From contig JACDBD010000269.1 in the NCBI GenBank assembly GCA_013695115.1, forward strand, positions 1-9,464: a DNA stretch of 9,464 nt. The letters run 5' to 3'. The position numbers and the translations under genes are program-made. Under the pieces are notes generated by a model that saw nothing but the letters and a program-made list of their open reading frames with translations, had not been told where the DNA came from and searched no databases. This document shows positions 1 to 5,534 of the stretch, one piece after another; within the stretch, counting starts at the first letter, position 1; each line of letters starts with the position of its first letter. This DNA is from Actinomycetota bacterium (GTDB lineage: Bacteria; Actinomycetota; Acidimicrobiia; IMCC26256; JACDBD01).

Positions 1-196
1 GGAAGTTGAAGATGCCAAAGACGGCCACGAGCACGCTGCCCGCGACCGCGAGGCCACCGAGCGGGTCGGTGCCGAGATGGCCGACGATCGCGGTGTCGAC
101 GAGGATGTAGAGCGGCTCGACCGCCAGCGCGCCGAGCGCGGGGACGGCGAGGCGGAGAATCTCGCGGTCGTGGACACTCCGCCGTTCGACCCGCAT
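1..196 (-). CDS. MATE-family (DinF-like) efflux transporter, N-terminal part, truncated by window edge
   Basis: I translated 65 residues from an ATG at 196 down to base 2, and the gene continues off the left edge. After a short charged start (MRVERRSVHDREI) comes the first membrane segment region with LAVPALGALAVEPLYILVDT and then IVGHLGTDPLGGLAVAG. This is the typical beginning of MATE multidrug/DinF-type exporters, which move cationic drugs or metabolites out of the cell in exchange for Na+ or H+. About 65 of the usual 430-450 residues are present. It starts 10 nt after the DUF72 stop on the same strand, so the two are probably co-transcribed. I see no good Shine-Dalgarno in front of the ATG, so translation may be coupled to the upstream gene. 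The substrate cannot be told from this fragment. Confidence 0.85.
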   Translation of the reverse strand, partial: MRVERRSVHDREILRLAVPALGALAVEPLYILVDTAIVGHLGTDPLGGLAVAGSVLVAVFGIFNF

Positions 197-206
197 CGCG
201 GGGAAG

Positions 207-941
207 CTATCGCCGCGCTCGGGCAGCGAGCTCGGAAAATCGGGCGGCGTTGCGCACCGCGCACGCCCGGGGATCGTTGTTGAAGAACACATACACATCC
301 TCGGTGCGCGACCACGTGTCGTTGATCCGGTCGACCCACGATCGCAGCGCGGCGTCGCCGTAGCAGGGCCGGGGTGACGCGGTCCCCTCGTGCAGGCGGA
401 CGTAGCCCCACCCGGCGGTGCGCCGGACCTCGTCGCGGCGACCGGCGCGGTCGGTGAGGCACAGGGCGACGTCGTTGGTTCGCAGGAGCTCGAACACCTC
501 GTCGATCAGCCAGGACGGATGGCGGACCTCGAGCGCGACCCGGATGCCGTGCCGCCCGAACTCGCCCAGGGTCTCGTCGAGCCGGTCGAGGTCGAGACGG
601 AGGGTGGGAGGCAGCTGCACCAGGACCGTGCCCAGCTTCGGGCCCAGGCCGCGGGCGGCGTCGACCAGACGCGCCACCGGCTCGGCCGGATCCTGGAGCC
701 GGCGCAGGTGGGTGAGGTACCGGCTGGCCTTGATGACGAAGCAGAAGTCGGCGGGGGTGCGCTCGGCCCAGGCCTCGAAGGTGGACCGCTCGGGGAGTCG
801 GTAGAAGGTGTTGTTCACCTCGACGGTCGGGAAGCGCTCGGCGTAGTGCTCCAGCCAGGTCTTCTGGGGGAGGTCACGAGGGTAGAAGGGGCCCCGCCAA
901 TCGCGGTACTGCCAGCCCGACGTCCCGATCAGCAGGGGCAC
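207..941 (-). CDS. DUF72 domain protein (YecE family)
   Basis: This is a 244-residue protein of the DUF72/YecE family, a TIM-barrel-like family of unknown biochemical role. Family landmarks run in order: GTSGW (6-10), WRGPFYP (15-21), EVNNTFYRLP (41-50), KASRYLTH (71-78), LVQLPP (108-112), EVRHPSW (138-144), YVRLHEG (180-186) and YVFFNND (217-223). Length is normal for the family. The start is GTG at 941-939, because homology begins right there (MPLLIGTSGW). No clear Shine-Dalgarno is visible, but a promoter-like -10 box ends 6 nt upstream, so the transcript may be leaderless. The MATE gene follows after 10 nt. The function is not established, and the family match itself is secure. Confidence 0.93.
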   Translation of the reverse strand: MPLLIGTSGWQYRDWRGPFYPRDLPQKTWLEHYAERFPTVEVNNTFYRLPERSTFEAWAERTPADFCFVIKASRYLTHLRRLQDPAEPVARLVDAARGLGPKLGTVLVQLPPTLRLDLDRLDETLGEFGRHGIRVALEVRHPSWLIDEVFELLRTNDVALCLTDRAGRRDEVRRTAGWGYVRLHEGTASPRPCYGDAALRSWVDRINDTWSRTEDVYVFFNNDPRACAVRNAARFSELAARARR

Positions 942-947
942 GGGATG

Positions 948-976
948 GTTCTACCCAAGGTCGGAAGGCCTGCCAT
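948..976 (-). promoter_or_regulatory. Candidate promoter of the DUF72-MATE operon
   Basis: Reading the minus strand, a -35-like ATGGCA (976-971, 4 of 6 to TTGACA) is followed after 17 nt by TAGAAC (953-948). The -10 ends 6 nt before the GTG start at 941, so transcription would begin at or next to the start codon. The match is moderate; spacing and position are the main support. The -35 and much of the spacer lie inside a dyad at 959-982. Confidence 0.4.
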
Positions 977-982
977 CCGACC
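959..982. promoter_or_regulatory. 24-bp dyad, candidate operator over the DUF72 promoter
   Basis: The arms GGTCGGA (959-965) and TCCGACC (976-982) are perfect inverted repeats. They are extended inward by GGC (967-969) and GCC (972-974) with a single A/A mismatch, leaving a 2-nt centre. So 10 of 11 position pairs are complementary. The site covers the proposed -35 and part of the spacer of the DUF72 promoter, a usual place for a repressor operator. A role as an RNA hairpin is less likely because the centre is so short and the predicted transcript starts downstream of it. Confidence 0.45.
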
Positions 983-1030
983 AGTCCACCCGTGAATTTG
1001 CGCGGGAGCGGCGAGTGGCCCGGAGGGCGG

Positions 1031-1046
1031 GGGGCCGGCCGGCCCC
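1031..1046. repeat. Perfect 16-bp GC palindrome in the 942-1121 intergenic region
   Basis: GGGGCCGGCCGGCCCC reads the same on both strands. It lies between two divergent genes in a G-rich stretch and is made only of G and C, so chance is a real possibility. Apart from this, the dyad at 959-982 and the two promoters, I see nothing else in the 180-bp gap. Confidence 0.5.
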
Positions 1047-1093
1047 TTATGGAGATGGTCCGGCCGCCGAGCGAGCGCGACCAGCGAGGTAGC

Positions 1094-1115
1094 TGTCACA
1101 CCCCGGTGGGATGCT
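1094..1115 (+). promoter_or_regulatory. PafBC (RecA-NDp)-like DNA-damage promoter
   Basis: The published mycobacterial RecA-NDp/PafBC consensus is roughly TGTCRGTG, 8 nt, then TAnnnT. Here TGTCACAC (1094-1101) is followed by exactly 8 nt (1102-1109) and then GATGCT (1110-1115), which keeps the A at position 2 and the T at position 6. The -10 ends 6 nt before the GTG at 1122, so the mRNA would start at the start codon. The TGTCA core and the exact spacing are seen directly. That PafBC binds here is inferred. Confidence 0.5.
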
Positions 1116-1121
1116 CACGAG

Positions 1122-1442
1122 GTGGCGGAGAAGGGGCCCACCCTGCGGTTTGCGAGCGCGGCTCGACGCCTCGGCGCGGCCGCGCGAGCTGCAGGCCTCG
1201 TCGTCCCCGCCTTCCGCTGCCCGCCCCGGGTCGCCGGGGTTGCGCGCACTATCCGGCGCTATCCCGGCGGGGCGGTGGTCTCGGTTCAGCTGCGGGACCG
1301 CCCCTTCCCTGACGTCGCCGCCGACATGGTGGAGGGCGTGCTCGTCGTGAACCAGCTCCGCGGTGAGGCCGAGACGCGGATGCGAGCCGCCCTCGCCGGC
1401 GCCATCGATGCGTCCAGCACCGAGAACGCTCGAGCCGCGTAA
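1122..1442 (+). CDS. Uncharacterised small protein, possibly DNA-damage-inducible
   Basis: A 106-residue protein that I cannot assign to a named family. Residues 9-35 form a basic, alanine-rich helical stretch ending in LVVPAFRCPPR (26-36). Then come RTIRRYPGG (42-50), a likely beta strand VVSVQLRDRP (52-61), and a helix around VAADMVEGVLVVNQLRGEA (65-83). There is no signal peptide or membrane segment. The frame has coherent high-GC codon use and the peptide looks like a real globular protein. The start is GTG at 1122: it fits the -10 box 6 nt upstream (leaderless), while no Shine-Dalgarno sits at a useful distance. It points the same way as the HNH gene 67 nt downstream and could be co-transcribed with it. 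Confidence 0.7.
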   Translation: MAEKGPTLRFASAARRLGAAARAAGLVVPAFRCPPRVAGVARTIRRYPGGAVVSVQLRDRPFPDVAADMVEGVLVVNQLRGEAETRMRAALAGAIDASSTENARAA

Positions 1443-1498
1443 AGCGCACTCTCACTCTCTTCCCCCAGCCAGCTTGCGGTCCGTGGCCAGATCTTGCT

Positions 1499-1506
1499 GG
1501 AGGAAG
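1499..1506 (+). promoter_or_regulatory. Strong Shine-Dalgarno that fixes the HNH start
   Basis: GGAGGAAG lies just before the GTG at 1510, with 6 nt between the GGAGG core and the start codon. It decides in favour of this start over the more upstream ATG at 1363, whose extra 49 residues (rich in Pro, Arg and Ser) overlap the preceding gene and show no family features. Confidence 0.7.
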
Positions 1507-1509
1507 TGC

Positions 1510-1986
1510 GTGGCTCGGTCAAGAAGGTATAGCGACGAAGCTGTCGCCGACGCGGTCGCGAATGCGGTTTCAATAGCCGACGCCCTGCGACGGCTGGGCC
1601 TCGTAGCGAGGGGCGGCAACTATGAACTCTTGTACCAACGAATTCGCGAGCTCGGACTCAATACGGATCACATTCTTGGCAAGGCGTGGAGGAGAGGGAA
1701 CCGGAATCCGCCCGTCAAGGCACGTAGCCTCGCGGAGATCTGCGTGGAAGGCTCGTACTACAAGACGAGCAGGCTGAAGGACCGACTGATTCGAGAAGGT
1801 CTCAAGTCGGCCGCGTGCGAGGAGTGCAACTGGACGCATTGGCATGGGCTTCCGATCCCGCTCGAACTCGACCACATCAACGGTCGTCGGGATGACAACC
1901 GACTCGAGAACCTCCAGCTCCTGTGCCCGAACTGCCACGCCCAGACGCCGACTTACCGCGGCAGGAATATCGGCAAGGCTAGGTAA
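1510..1986 (+). CDS. HNH endonuclease
   Basis: A 158-residue HNH nuclease starting at GTG 1510. The N-terminal part (7-50, RRYSDEAVADAV to YQRIRELGL) looks like a helix-turn-helix-type DNA-binding segment. The C-terminal part is a zinc-containing HNH fold: CEEC (C103, C106), then PIPLELDHINGRRDDNRLENL with D121-H122 as the ββα-metal catalytic pair and N130 as the HNH Asn, then LLCPNCHAQT (C139, C142, H143). All key residues are present, so it looks active, cutting or nicking DNA. The family is common as free-standing mobile genes in actinobacteria and their phages. The gene is less GC-rich than its surroundings (28 of 60 bases at 1621-1680 are G/C), which suggests recent transfer. Its TAA stop ends one base before the tRNA begins. 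Confidence 0.9.
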   Translation: MARSRRYSDEAVADAVANAVSIADALRRLGLVARGGNYELLYQRIRELGLNTDHILGKAWRRGNRNPPVKARSLAEICVEGSYYKTSRLKDRLIREGLKSAACEECNWTHWHGLPIPLELDHINGRRDDNRLENLQLLCPNCHAQTPTYRGRNIGKAR

Positions 1987-2059
1987 GCCCCCGTATCCCA
2001 ACGGCAGAGGAAGGCCGCCTAAACCGGTCTCAGTGTGGGTTCGAATCCCACCGGGGGCA
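1987..2059 (+). tRNA. Atypical tRNA with anticodon UAA (Leu by codon table) and short variable region
   Basis: The acceptor stem GCCCCCG (1987-1993) pairs perfectly with CGGGGGC (2052-2058), followed by A73 at 2059. The T arm is GTGGG-TTCGAAT-CCCAC (2035-2051), also perfect. The D arm contains CAACGGCAGAGGA and is weakly paired. The anticodon arm is GGCCG-CCTAAAC-CGGTC (2013-2029), giving anticodon TAA at 2020-2022. Three things are odd: the variable region is about 5 nt, although bacterial tRNA-Leu has a long arm; position 33 is C instead of the near-universal U; and CCA is not encoded (CCG follows A73). The structure is clear, but its amino acid and whether it works on the ribosome are uncertain. 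No separate promoter is visible, so it is probably processed from the HNH transcript. Confidence 0.8.
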
Positions 2060-2070
2060 CCGACCGGGGG
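2050..2070 (+). repeat. Short direct repeat at the tRNA 3' end
   Basis: ACCGGGGG occurs at 2050-2057 (the tRNA 3' end) and again at 2063-2070. It could be a small duplication left by insertion or deletion, or simple chance in G-rich DNA. The remaining gap to 2246 shows no gene I can support. Confidence 0.35.
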
Positions 2071-2234
2071 TAGTGCGTCCCACCACCTCGCGCCCGGCAA
2101 GGTGAGCGCGTTCGCCCACGCCTGTCAGGGTGGGGGTGAAGACCTCATGACCGGCGCTCGCGGAGTACCCGGGCAACGGGTGTCCACTCCCAGCCACCGC
2201 CCCACCCGCCAGTGCAATGAGGCTGACGGACGCT

Positions 2235-2240
2235 CATGAT
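2235..2240 (+). promoter_or_regulatory. Weak candidate -10 box for the luciferase-like gene
   Basis: CATGAT matches TATAAT at 4 of 6 positions and ends 6 nt before the ATG at 2247, the same geometry as the other operon heads in the window. The possible -35, GTGCAA at 2212-2217 with a 17-nt spacer, is poor (3 of 6). Confidence 0.3.
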
Positions 2241-2246
2241 GGAACG

Positions 2247-3048
2247 ATGACGACCTCCACGCCGATCGGCCAGGGGCTGGGCATCACCGCGGGGCTCGAC
2301 GCGCGCCTCGCCGGTGGCCTGGCCGCTCGGTGCGCGCAGCTCGGGTACCACTCACTGTGGTCCAACGACGAGCCCACCGCCCCCGGCCTGGAGACGCTCG
2401 CGCACTTCGCCGCTGCAGCTCCTCGGCTCGACCTTGGAGTGGGCGTCCTCCCCCTCGACCGATATCGACCTGCCCGGATCGTCGCGGATATCGACCGCCT
2501 CGCGCTCGATCCGGCAAAGCTCTGGATTGGGATCGGGTCCGGGCGGCTGCGCCCGCAACTCGACGTGGTGCGGCAGGCCGTCGCACAGCTTCGCGAGCTT
2601 CTGCCGCAGGAAACGCGCATCGTTGTCGCCGCGATGCGGCCTCGACTCTGTCGCCTCGGTGGCGCGATCGCCGACGGCGTGCTGCTCAATTGGATGCTGC
2701 CCGCCCAGGCGGCGCGAGCGCGCCGGTGGGTTCAGGACGGAGCCGAAGGATGAAGGGGGAGCACCGCCCGTCACCGCGTCGTATGTTCGCGTCGCCGTCG
2801 GTTCCGGCTCGCTGCACCGGCTGCGCGACGACGAAAGCCGCTACCGTGAAATCAACGAGGGGCATCGTCAGCACTTCGCGGCCATGGATGTCCCGCTCGG
2901 GAGCGTCGGCGTCGCAGCATCGGAGAGACCCGGGGTACTCGATGGGCTCGAGCCCTACCGGTCTGCGGTCGACCTTCCGATCGCACGGGTGCTCGCCAGC
3001 ACGGATGCGGCCTCGTTGATCGCCGTCGCGGAAGCCGCGGCGCCATAG
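2247..3048 (+). pseudogene. Luciferase-like (LLM class) flavin-dependent oxidoreductase, frameshifted
   Basis: The first part (ATG 2247, 168 codons, stop TGA at 2751-2753) has the bacterial-luciferase/F420-or-FMN oxidoreductase pattern: GLGITAGLDARLAGGLAARC, GYHSLWSNDEP (44-54), LDLGVGVLPLDRYRP, KLWIGIGSG and ADGVLLNWMLP. The missing C-terminal part is open in the +1 frame up to TAG 3046-3048, with PVTASYVRVAVGSG, YREINEGHRQHF and AVDLPIARVLA, which is how such proteins continue. Removing one base in the G/A-rich run near 2744-2750 would join the parts into about 266 residues and delete the in-frame TGA. The ATG at 2750 is in neither frame, so simple re-initiation does not explain the second part. 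It could be a true mutation, an assembly error or, less likely, programmed frameshifting. The substrate is unknown. Confidence 0.75.
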
Positions 3049-3058
3049 CCGGCGGTAC

Positions 3059-3292
3059 CTACCGAAGCGGCGGCGGGTTGTTCGTCTCCAGCTCGGCCAT
3101 GCGGGCCTCGAGCTCGCGGACCTGCCCGATCAGCGCGGTGACCTCGGTCTCCAGCCGGGCGATGTCGGGGCCGACCTCCTCGAGGTCGGTCACCCCCTCG
3201 CCCTCGGTGCTTCCGTCGGAGCAGGCCGCCCCGATGAACCCGGCTGCCACCAGGGCGGCGGCGCAGGTCACCGCCGCCATGAGGCGTCGCAT
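3059..3292 (-). CDS. Small putative lipoprotein with coiled coil
   Basis: A 77-residue protein of unknown function. MRRLMAAVTCAAALVAAGF is a typical basic start plus hydrophobic signal, followed by IGAAC with C24 as the likely lipidated cysteine; the -3 residue is G, a weaker lipobox than the usual L. After a short acidic linker (SDGSTEGEGVTDLEEVG), residues 44-69 carry heptad-spaced Ile, Leu, Val and Met (IARLETEVTALIGQVRELEAR) that predict a coiled coil. The tail is NNPPPLR. It would sit on the outer face of the membrane as an oligomer. Its ATG overlaps the citrate synthase TGA (TGATG), so translation is probably coupled, although a job linked to citrate synthase is not obvious. Confidence 0.72.
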   Translation of the reverse strand: MRRLMAAVTCAAALVAAGFIGAACSDGSTEGEGVTDLEEVGPDIARLETEVTALIGQVRELEARMAELETNNPPPLR

Positions 3293-4845
3293 CAGGTGGG
3301 CTCGGGCACGGGCTCGGGCGGCGGCGGGCCGGCGTAGTGCGCGCTGGGCCGGATGAGGCGGTTGTCGGCGGCCTGCTCGAGGATGTGACTGCTCCAGCCA
3401 ATCACCCGGCTCGACGCGAACGTGGGCGTGAACATCTCCCGCGGCACGCCGCAGGTGTCCATCACGATCCCGGCGTAGAACTCGACGTTCGTGTACAGCT
3501 GGCGACCGGGCTTGAGTTCCGCCAGCACCTCGATCGCCTTCTTCTCGATCGCCTTGGCCAGGTCGACCTTGGGCCCGCCGAGGCGCTCGGCGACGCCCCG
3601 CAGCATCACCGAGCGGGGGTCGTCGGTCTTGTACACGCGGTGCCCGAAGCCCATGAGCCGGTCGCCCCGCTCGACCGCGTCGCGCAACCACGGCTCGGCT
3701 TTGTCGGCGGTGCCGATGGCGTCGAGCATGTCGAGGGCGCGGCTGGGCGCACCGCCGTGCAGTGGCCCGGACAGCGCGCCGATCGCGCCCACGACTGCGG
3801 ACGCAAGGTCGGCGCCGGTCGAGGTGATCACACGCGCGGTGAACGTGGAGGCGTTGAAACCGTGGTCGATGGTCGAGATCAGGTACTGCTCGACGCCGCG
3901 GGCGTAGTCGGGCTTCGGGACCTCGCCCAGCATCATGTAGAGGTAGTTGGCGGCGTACGGCAGGTCGGGGTGCGGGTCGACGACCTCGAGTCCGTGCTTG
4001 AGGCGGTAGAGCGCGGTCAGCAGCGTCGGCACCACCGCGCAGGTCTGGAGTGCCTGGCCACGTAACTCCTCGGCGGGGATGTCGAGCCACGGGCGGAAGT
4101 CGAGGTCGACGCCCATCATCGAGTAGGTCGTACGCAGCATGTCGAGCGGAGGGGCCTCGGGACCGCCGAGCGCGGCCACGCTCGGCAGGATCTCCTTCAC
4201 GTCGGCCGGGATCTCGCGCAGCCGCTTGACCGTCTCGATGAACGCGTCGCGCTGCTTCACCGACGGGAGCGAACCCTCGAACAGGAGGTGCCATACGTCC
4301 TCGAGCGTCCGCTTCTCCGCCAGATCGACCGCGTTGTACTGGCGGTAGTGATAGAAGCCCTCGCGCCCGCGCACGTCGCCGATGGCGGTGTCGGCCACGA
4401 CCACGCCCTCGAGGCCCTCGGGGATCTCGGCCGCGGCCTTCTCGGCCGGCTGGATCTGGGCGATCTTCATGATGTCGCGCATCGACACCAGTCCGACCAG
4501 CACGCCGTCGTCGACGACCGGGATGTGCCGGTAGCCGTGCTCGGCCAGGCTGGCGAACGCGTCCGTGACCTCCTCGTCGGACGCGACCGAGTCGGGGTTC
4601 GGCGTCATCCAGTCGGACACCGTGTCGGCCGACGTGTCGGCACCGCCGGCGGCGATGCGGATCATGTCCCGTTCGGTCAGGATGCCGACCGGCTTCTCGC
4701 CGTCGACGACGACGACGGAGCCGACGTGCTTCTCGCGCATCCGGGTGGCGGTCTCGGCGATCGACTCCATGGCGGCGGCCGTGATCACCGGGTGGCTCAT
4801 GATCTCGGCGACCGTGCGTGCCCCCGGTACGGCGCTGGCTGGCAT
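3292..4845 (-). CDS. Citrate synthase with N-terminal CBS-domain pair
   Basis: A 517-residue fusion. Residues 12-66 and 76-130 are two CBS domains, each with the nucleotide-binding signature GhxT/SxxD (GILTERD 54-60, GLVSMRD 118-124), so the pair may bind AMP/ATP and regulate the enzyme. Residues 142-505 are a citrate synthase domain, which condenses acetyl-CoA (or propionyl-CoA) with oxaloacetate at the TCA-cycle entry. Conserved active-site regions are DHGFNAST (H328), GPLHGG (H363) and GFGHRVYK (H402). The usual catalytic Asp is Glu (NVEFYAG, E455), as I recall for the actinobacterial CitA-like branch. The start at 4845 has a strong GGGAGGG (4858-4852) six nt upstream. The TTA codon at 4065-4063 (L261) is the only in-frame TTA I found in the window. 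2-Methylcitrate synthase activity cannot be excluded. Confidence 0.93.
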   Translation of the reverse strand: MPASAVPGARTVAEIMSHPVITAAAMESIAETATRMREKHVGSVVVVDGEKPVGILTERDMIRIAAGGADTSADTVSDWMTPNPDSVASDEEVTDAFASLAEHGYRHIPVVDDGVLVGLVSMRDIMKIAQIQPAEKAAAEIPEGLEGVVVADTAIGDVRGREGFYHYRQYNAVDLAEKRTLEDVWHLLFEGSLPSVKQRDAFIETVKRLREIPADVKEILPSVAALGGPEAPPLDMLRTTYSMMGVDLDFRPWLDIPAEELRGQALQTCAVVPTLLTALYRLKHGLEVVDPHPDLPYAANYLYMMLGEVPKPDYARGVEQYLISTIDHGFNASTFTARVITSTGADLASAVVGAIGALSGPLHGGAPSRALDMLDAIGTADKAEPWLRDAVERGDRLMGFGHRVYKTDDPRSVMLRGVAERLGGPKVDLAKAIEKKAIEVLAELKPGRQLYTNVEFYAGIVMDTCGVPREMFTPTFASSRVIGWSSHILEQAADNRLIRPSAHYAGPPPPEPVPEPT

Positions 4846-4851
4846 CGAGTT

Positions 4852-4858
4852 CCCTCCC
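4852..4858 (-). promoter_or_regulatory. Strong Shine-Dalgarno of the citrate synthase gene
   Basis: GGGAGGG on the minus strand, 6 nt before the ATG at 4845. It lies in the 38-nt gap after the histidine phosphatase gene and shows that the protein begins at MPASAVPGART; the open frame reaching back to 5412 is not used. Confidence 0.75.
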
Positions 4859-4883
4859 GCGTTCGAAGCCGCGGCGAGTCTAT

Positions 4884-5534
4884 TCAGCTGGTGGGAGCGG
4901 GCGGTTCGGGCGGGGGATCCGCGGCACGGTCGCGCACCCCGAGGAGGTGGGCGGTCTCGTTGAGGGTGACGAGCGACCGGGGACCGGAGCGGGCCGCGGC
5001 CACCCGCGTGATCGAGGTGTACCCGGGCTCGAACCAGAGATGGCGGTCGAGCCCCAACAACGCGCCCACGTACACATTGATGACGCCACCGTGACAGACG
5101 ACCGCGACGCGGCCGCCGGGGAAGCGGCCGACGATCGCGTCGAGGCACGGGACGATGCGCCCCCGGAACTGGTCGGGCGCCTCCCCGCCGAACTCCTCCC
5201 AGCGACCCTCGAGCATCGCCAGCCAGCGCGCGTCCCGCCCCCGCTTCAGTTCCTCGGCCGGGATGTAGTGGTCGGCGTTGGCGTCGTACTCGATGAGATC
5301 GGGACCGATCTCGAGGTCGAGACCGTGGGCCCGGGTGACCGGTTCGGCGGTCTGGCGCGCCCGCCGGAGCGGGCTGCTGATGACCGCGTCGACTGGCTCG
5401 GCCGCGAGCCACGTCGCCAGTCGCTCAGCCTCGATGCGCCCGCGTGCGGTGAGCCCGGGATCGACGGGCCCACCGCCGCCTTCGCCCGGTGCGATGCGCA
5501 CCGGCTCGGCGTGGCGAATCAAGAGCAGTTCCAT
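4884..5534 (-). CDS. Histidine phosphatase family protein (phosphoglycerate mutase-like)
   Basis: A 216-residue protein of the histidine phosphatase superfamily, which transfers or removes phosphate through a phospho-histidine. LLLIRHAEP (3-11) carries the catalytic RH (R7, H8). GLTARGRIEAERLA is the usual DxGLTxxG-type helix, SSPLRRARQTAEP has the conserved Arg, and VAVVCHGGVINVY provides the second catalytic His. The C-terminus ends in a Pro-rich tail (ADPPPEPPAPTS). The ATG at 5534 overlaps the HAD gene stop (TGATG), so translation is probably coupled. The sequence does not tell the substrate: it could be a small-molecule phosphatase acting on sugar phosphates, phospholipid head groups or cofactor precursors. 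Confidence 0.9.
   Translation of the reverse strand: MELLLIRHAEPVRIAPGEGGGGPVDPGLTARGRIEAERLATWLAAEPVDAVISSPLRRARQTAEPVTRAHGLDLEIGPDLIEYDANADHYIPAEELKRGRDARWLAMLEGRWEEFGGEAPDQFRGRIVPCLDAIVGRFPGGRVAVVCHGGVINVYVGALLGLDRHLWFEPGYTSITRVAAARSGPRSLVTLNETAHLLGVRDRAADPPPEPPAPTS

Noticed and set aside
1111..1350. ATG at 1111 as a start of a 79-codon gene
   Set aside because: The ATG overlaps the proposed -10 box, and the frame gives a Ser/Arg/Pro-rich shadow peptide.
1363..1509. N-terminal extension of the HNH frame back to an ATG at 1363
   Set aside because: It overlaps the preceding gene, has low-complexity residues, and GTG 1510 has a strong Shine-Dalgarno.
1570..2100. Minus-strand ORF of 176 codons containing GAPGGIRTHT and LPLPLGYGG
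   Set aside because: This peptide is the antisense reading of the tRNA T arm and acceptor stem, a known kind of false protein; the rest is antisense to the HNH gene.
2123..2239. TGTCAGGG motif at 2123 followed by a 30-codon ORF from ATG 2147, as a second PafBC-type gene
   Set aside because: No TAnnnT box at the right spacing, a -10 for a leaderless ATG is absent, and the peptide has no protein-like features.
3049..3064. Terminator between the convergent luciferase-like and lipoprotein genes
   Set aside because: CGGTA/TACCG leaves only a 2-nt loop and no U-run follows; the gap is just 10 nt.
3059..4294. 411-codon minus-strand ORF in another frame of the citrate synthase
   Set aside because: Only its last 77 codons (the lipoprotein) look real; the rest is an out-of-frame reading of citrate synthase.
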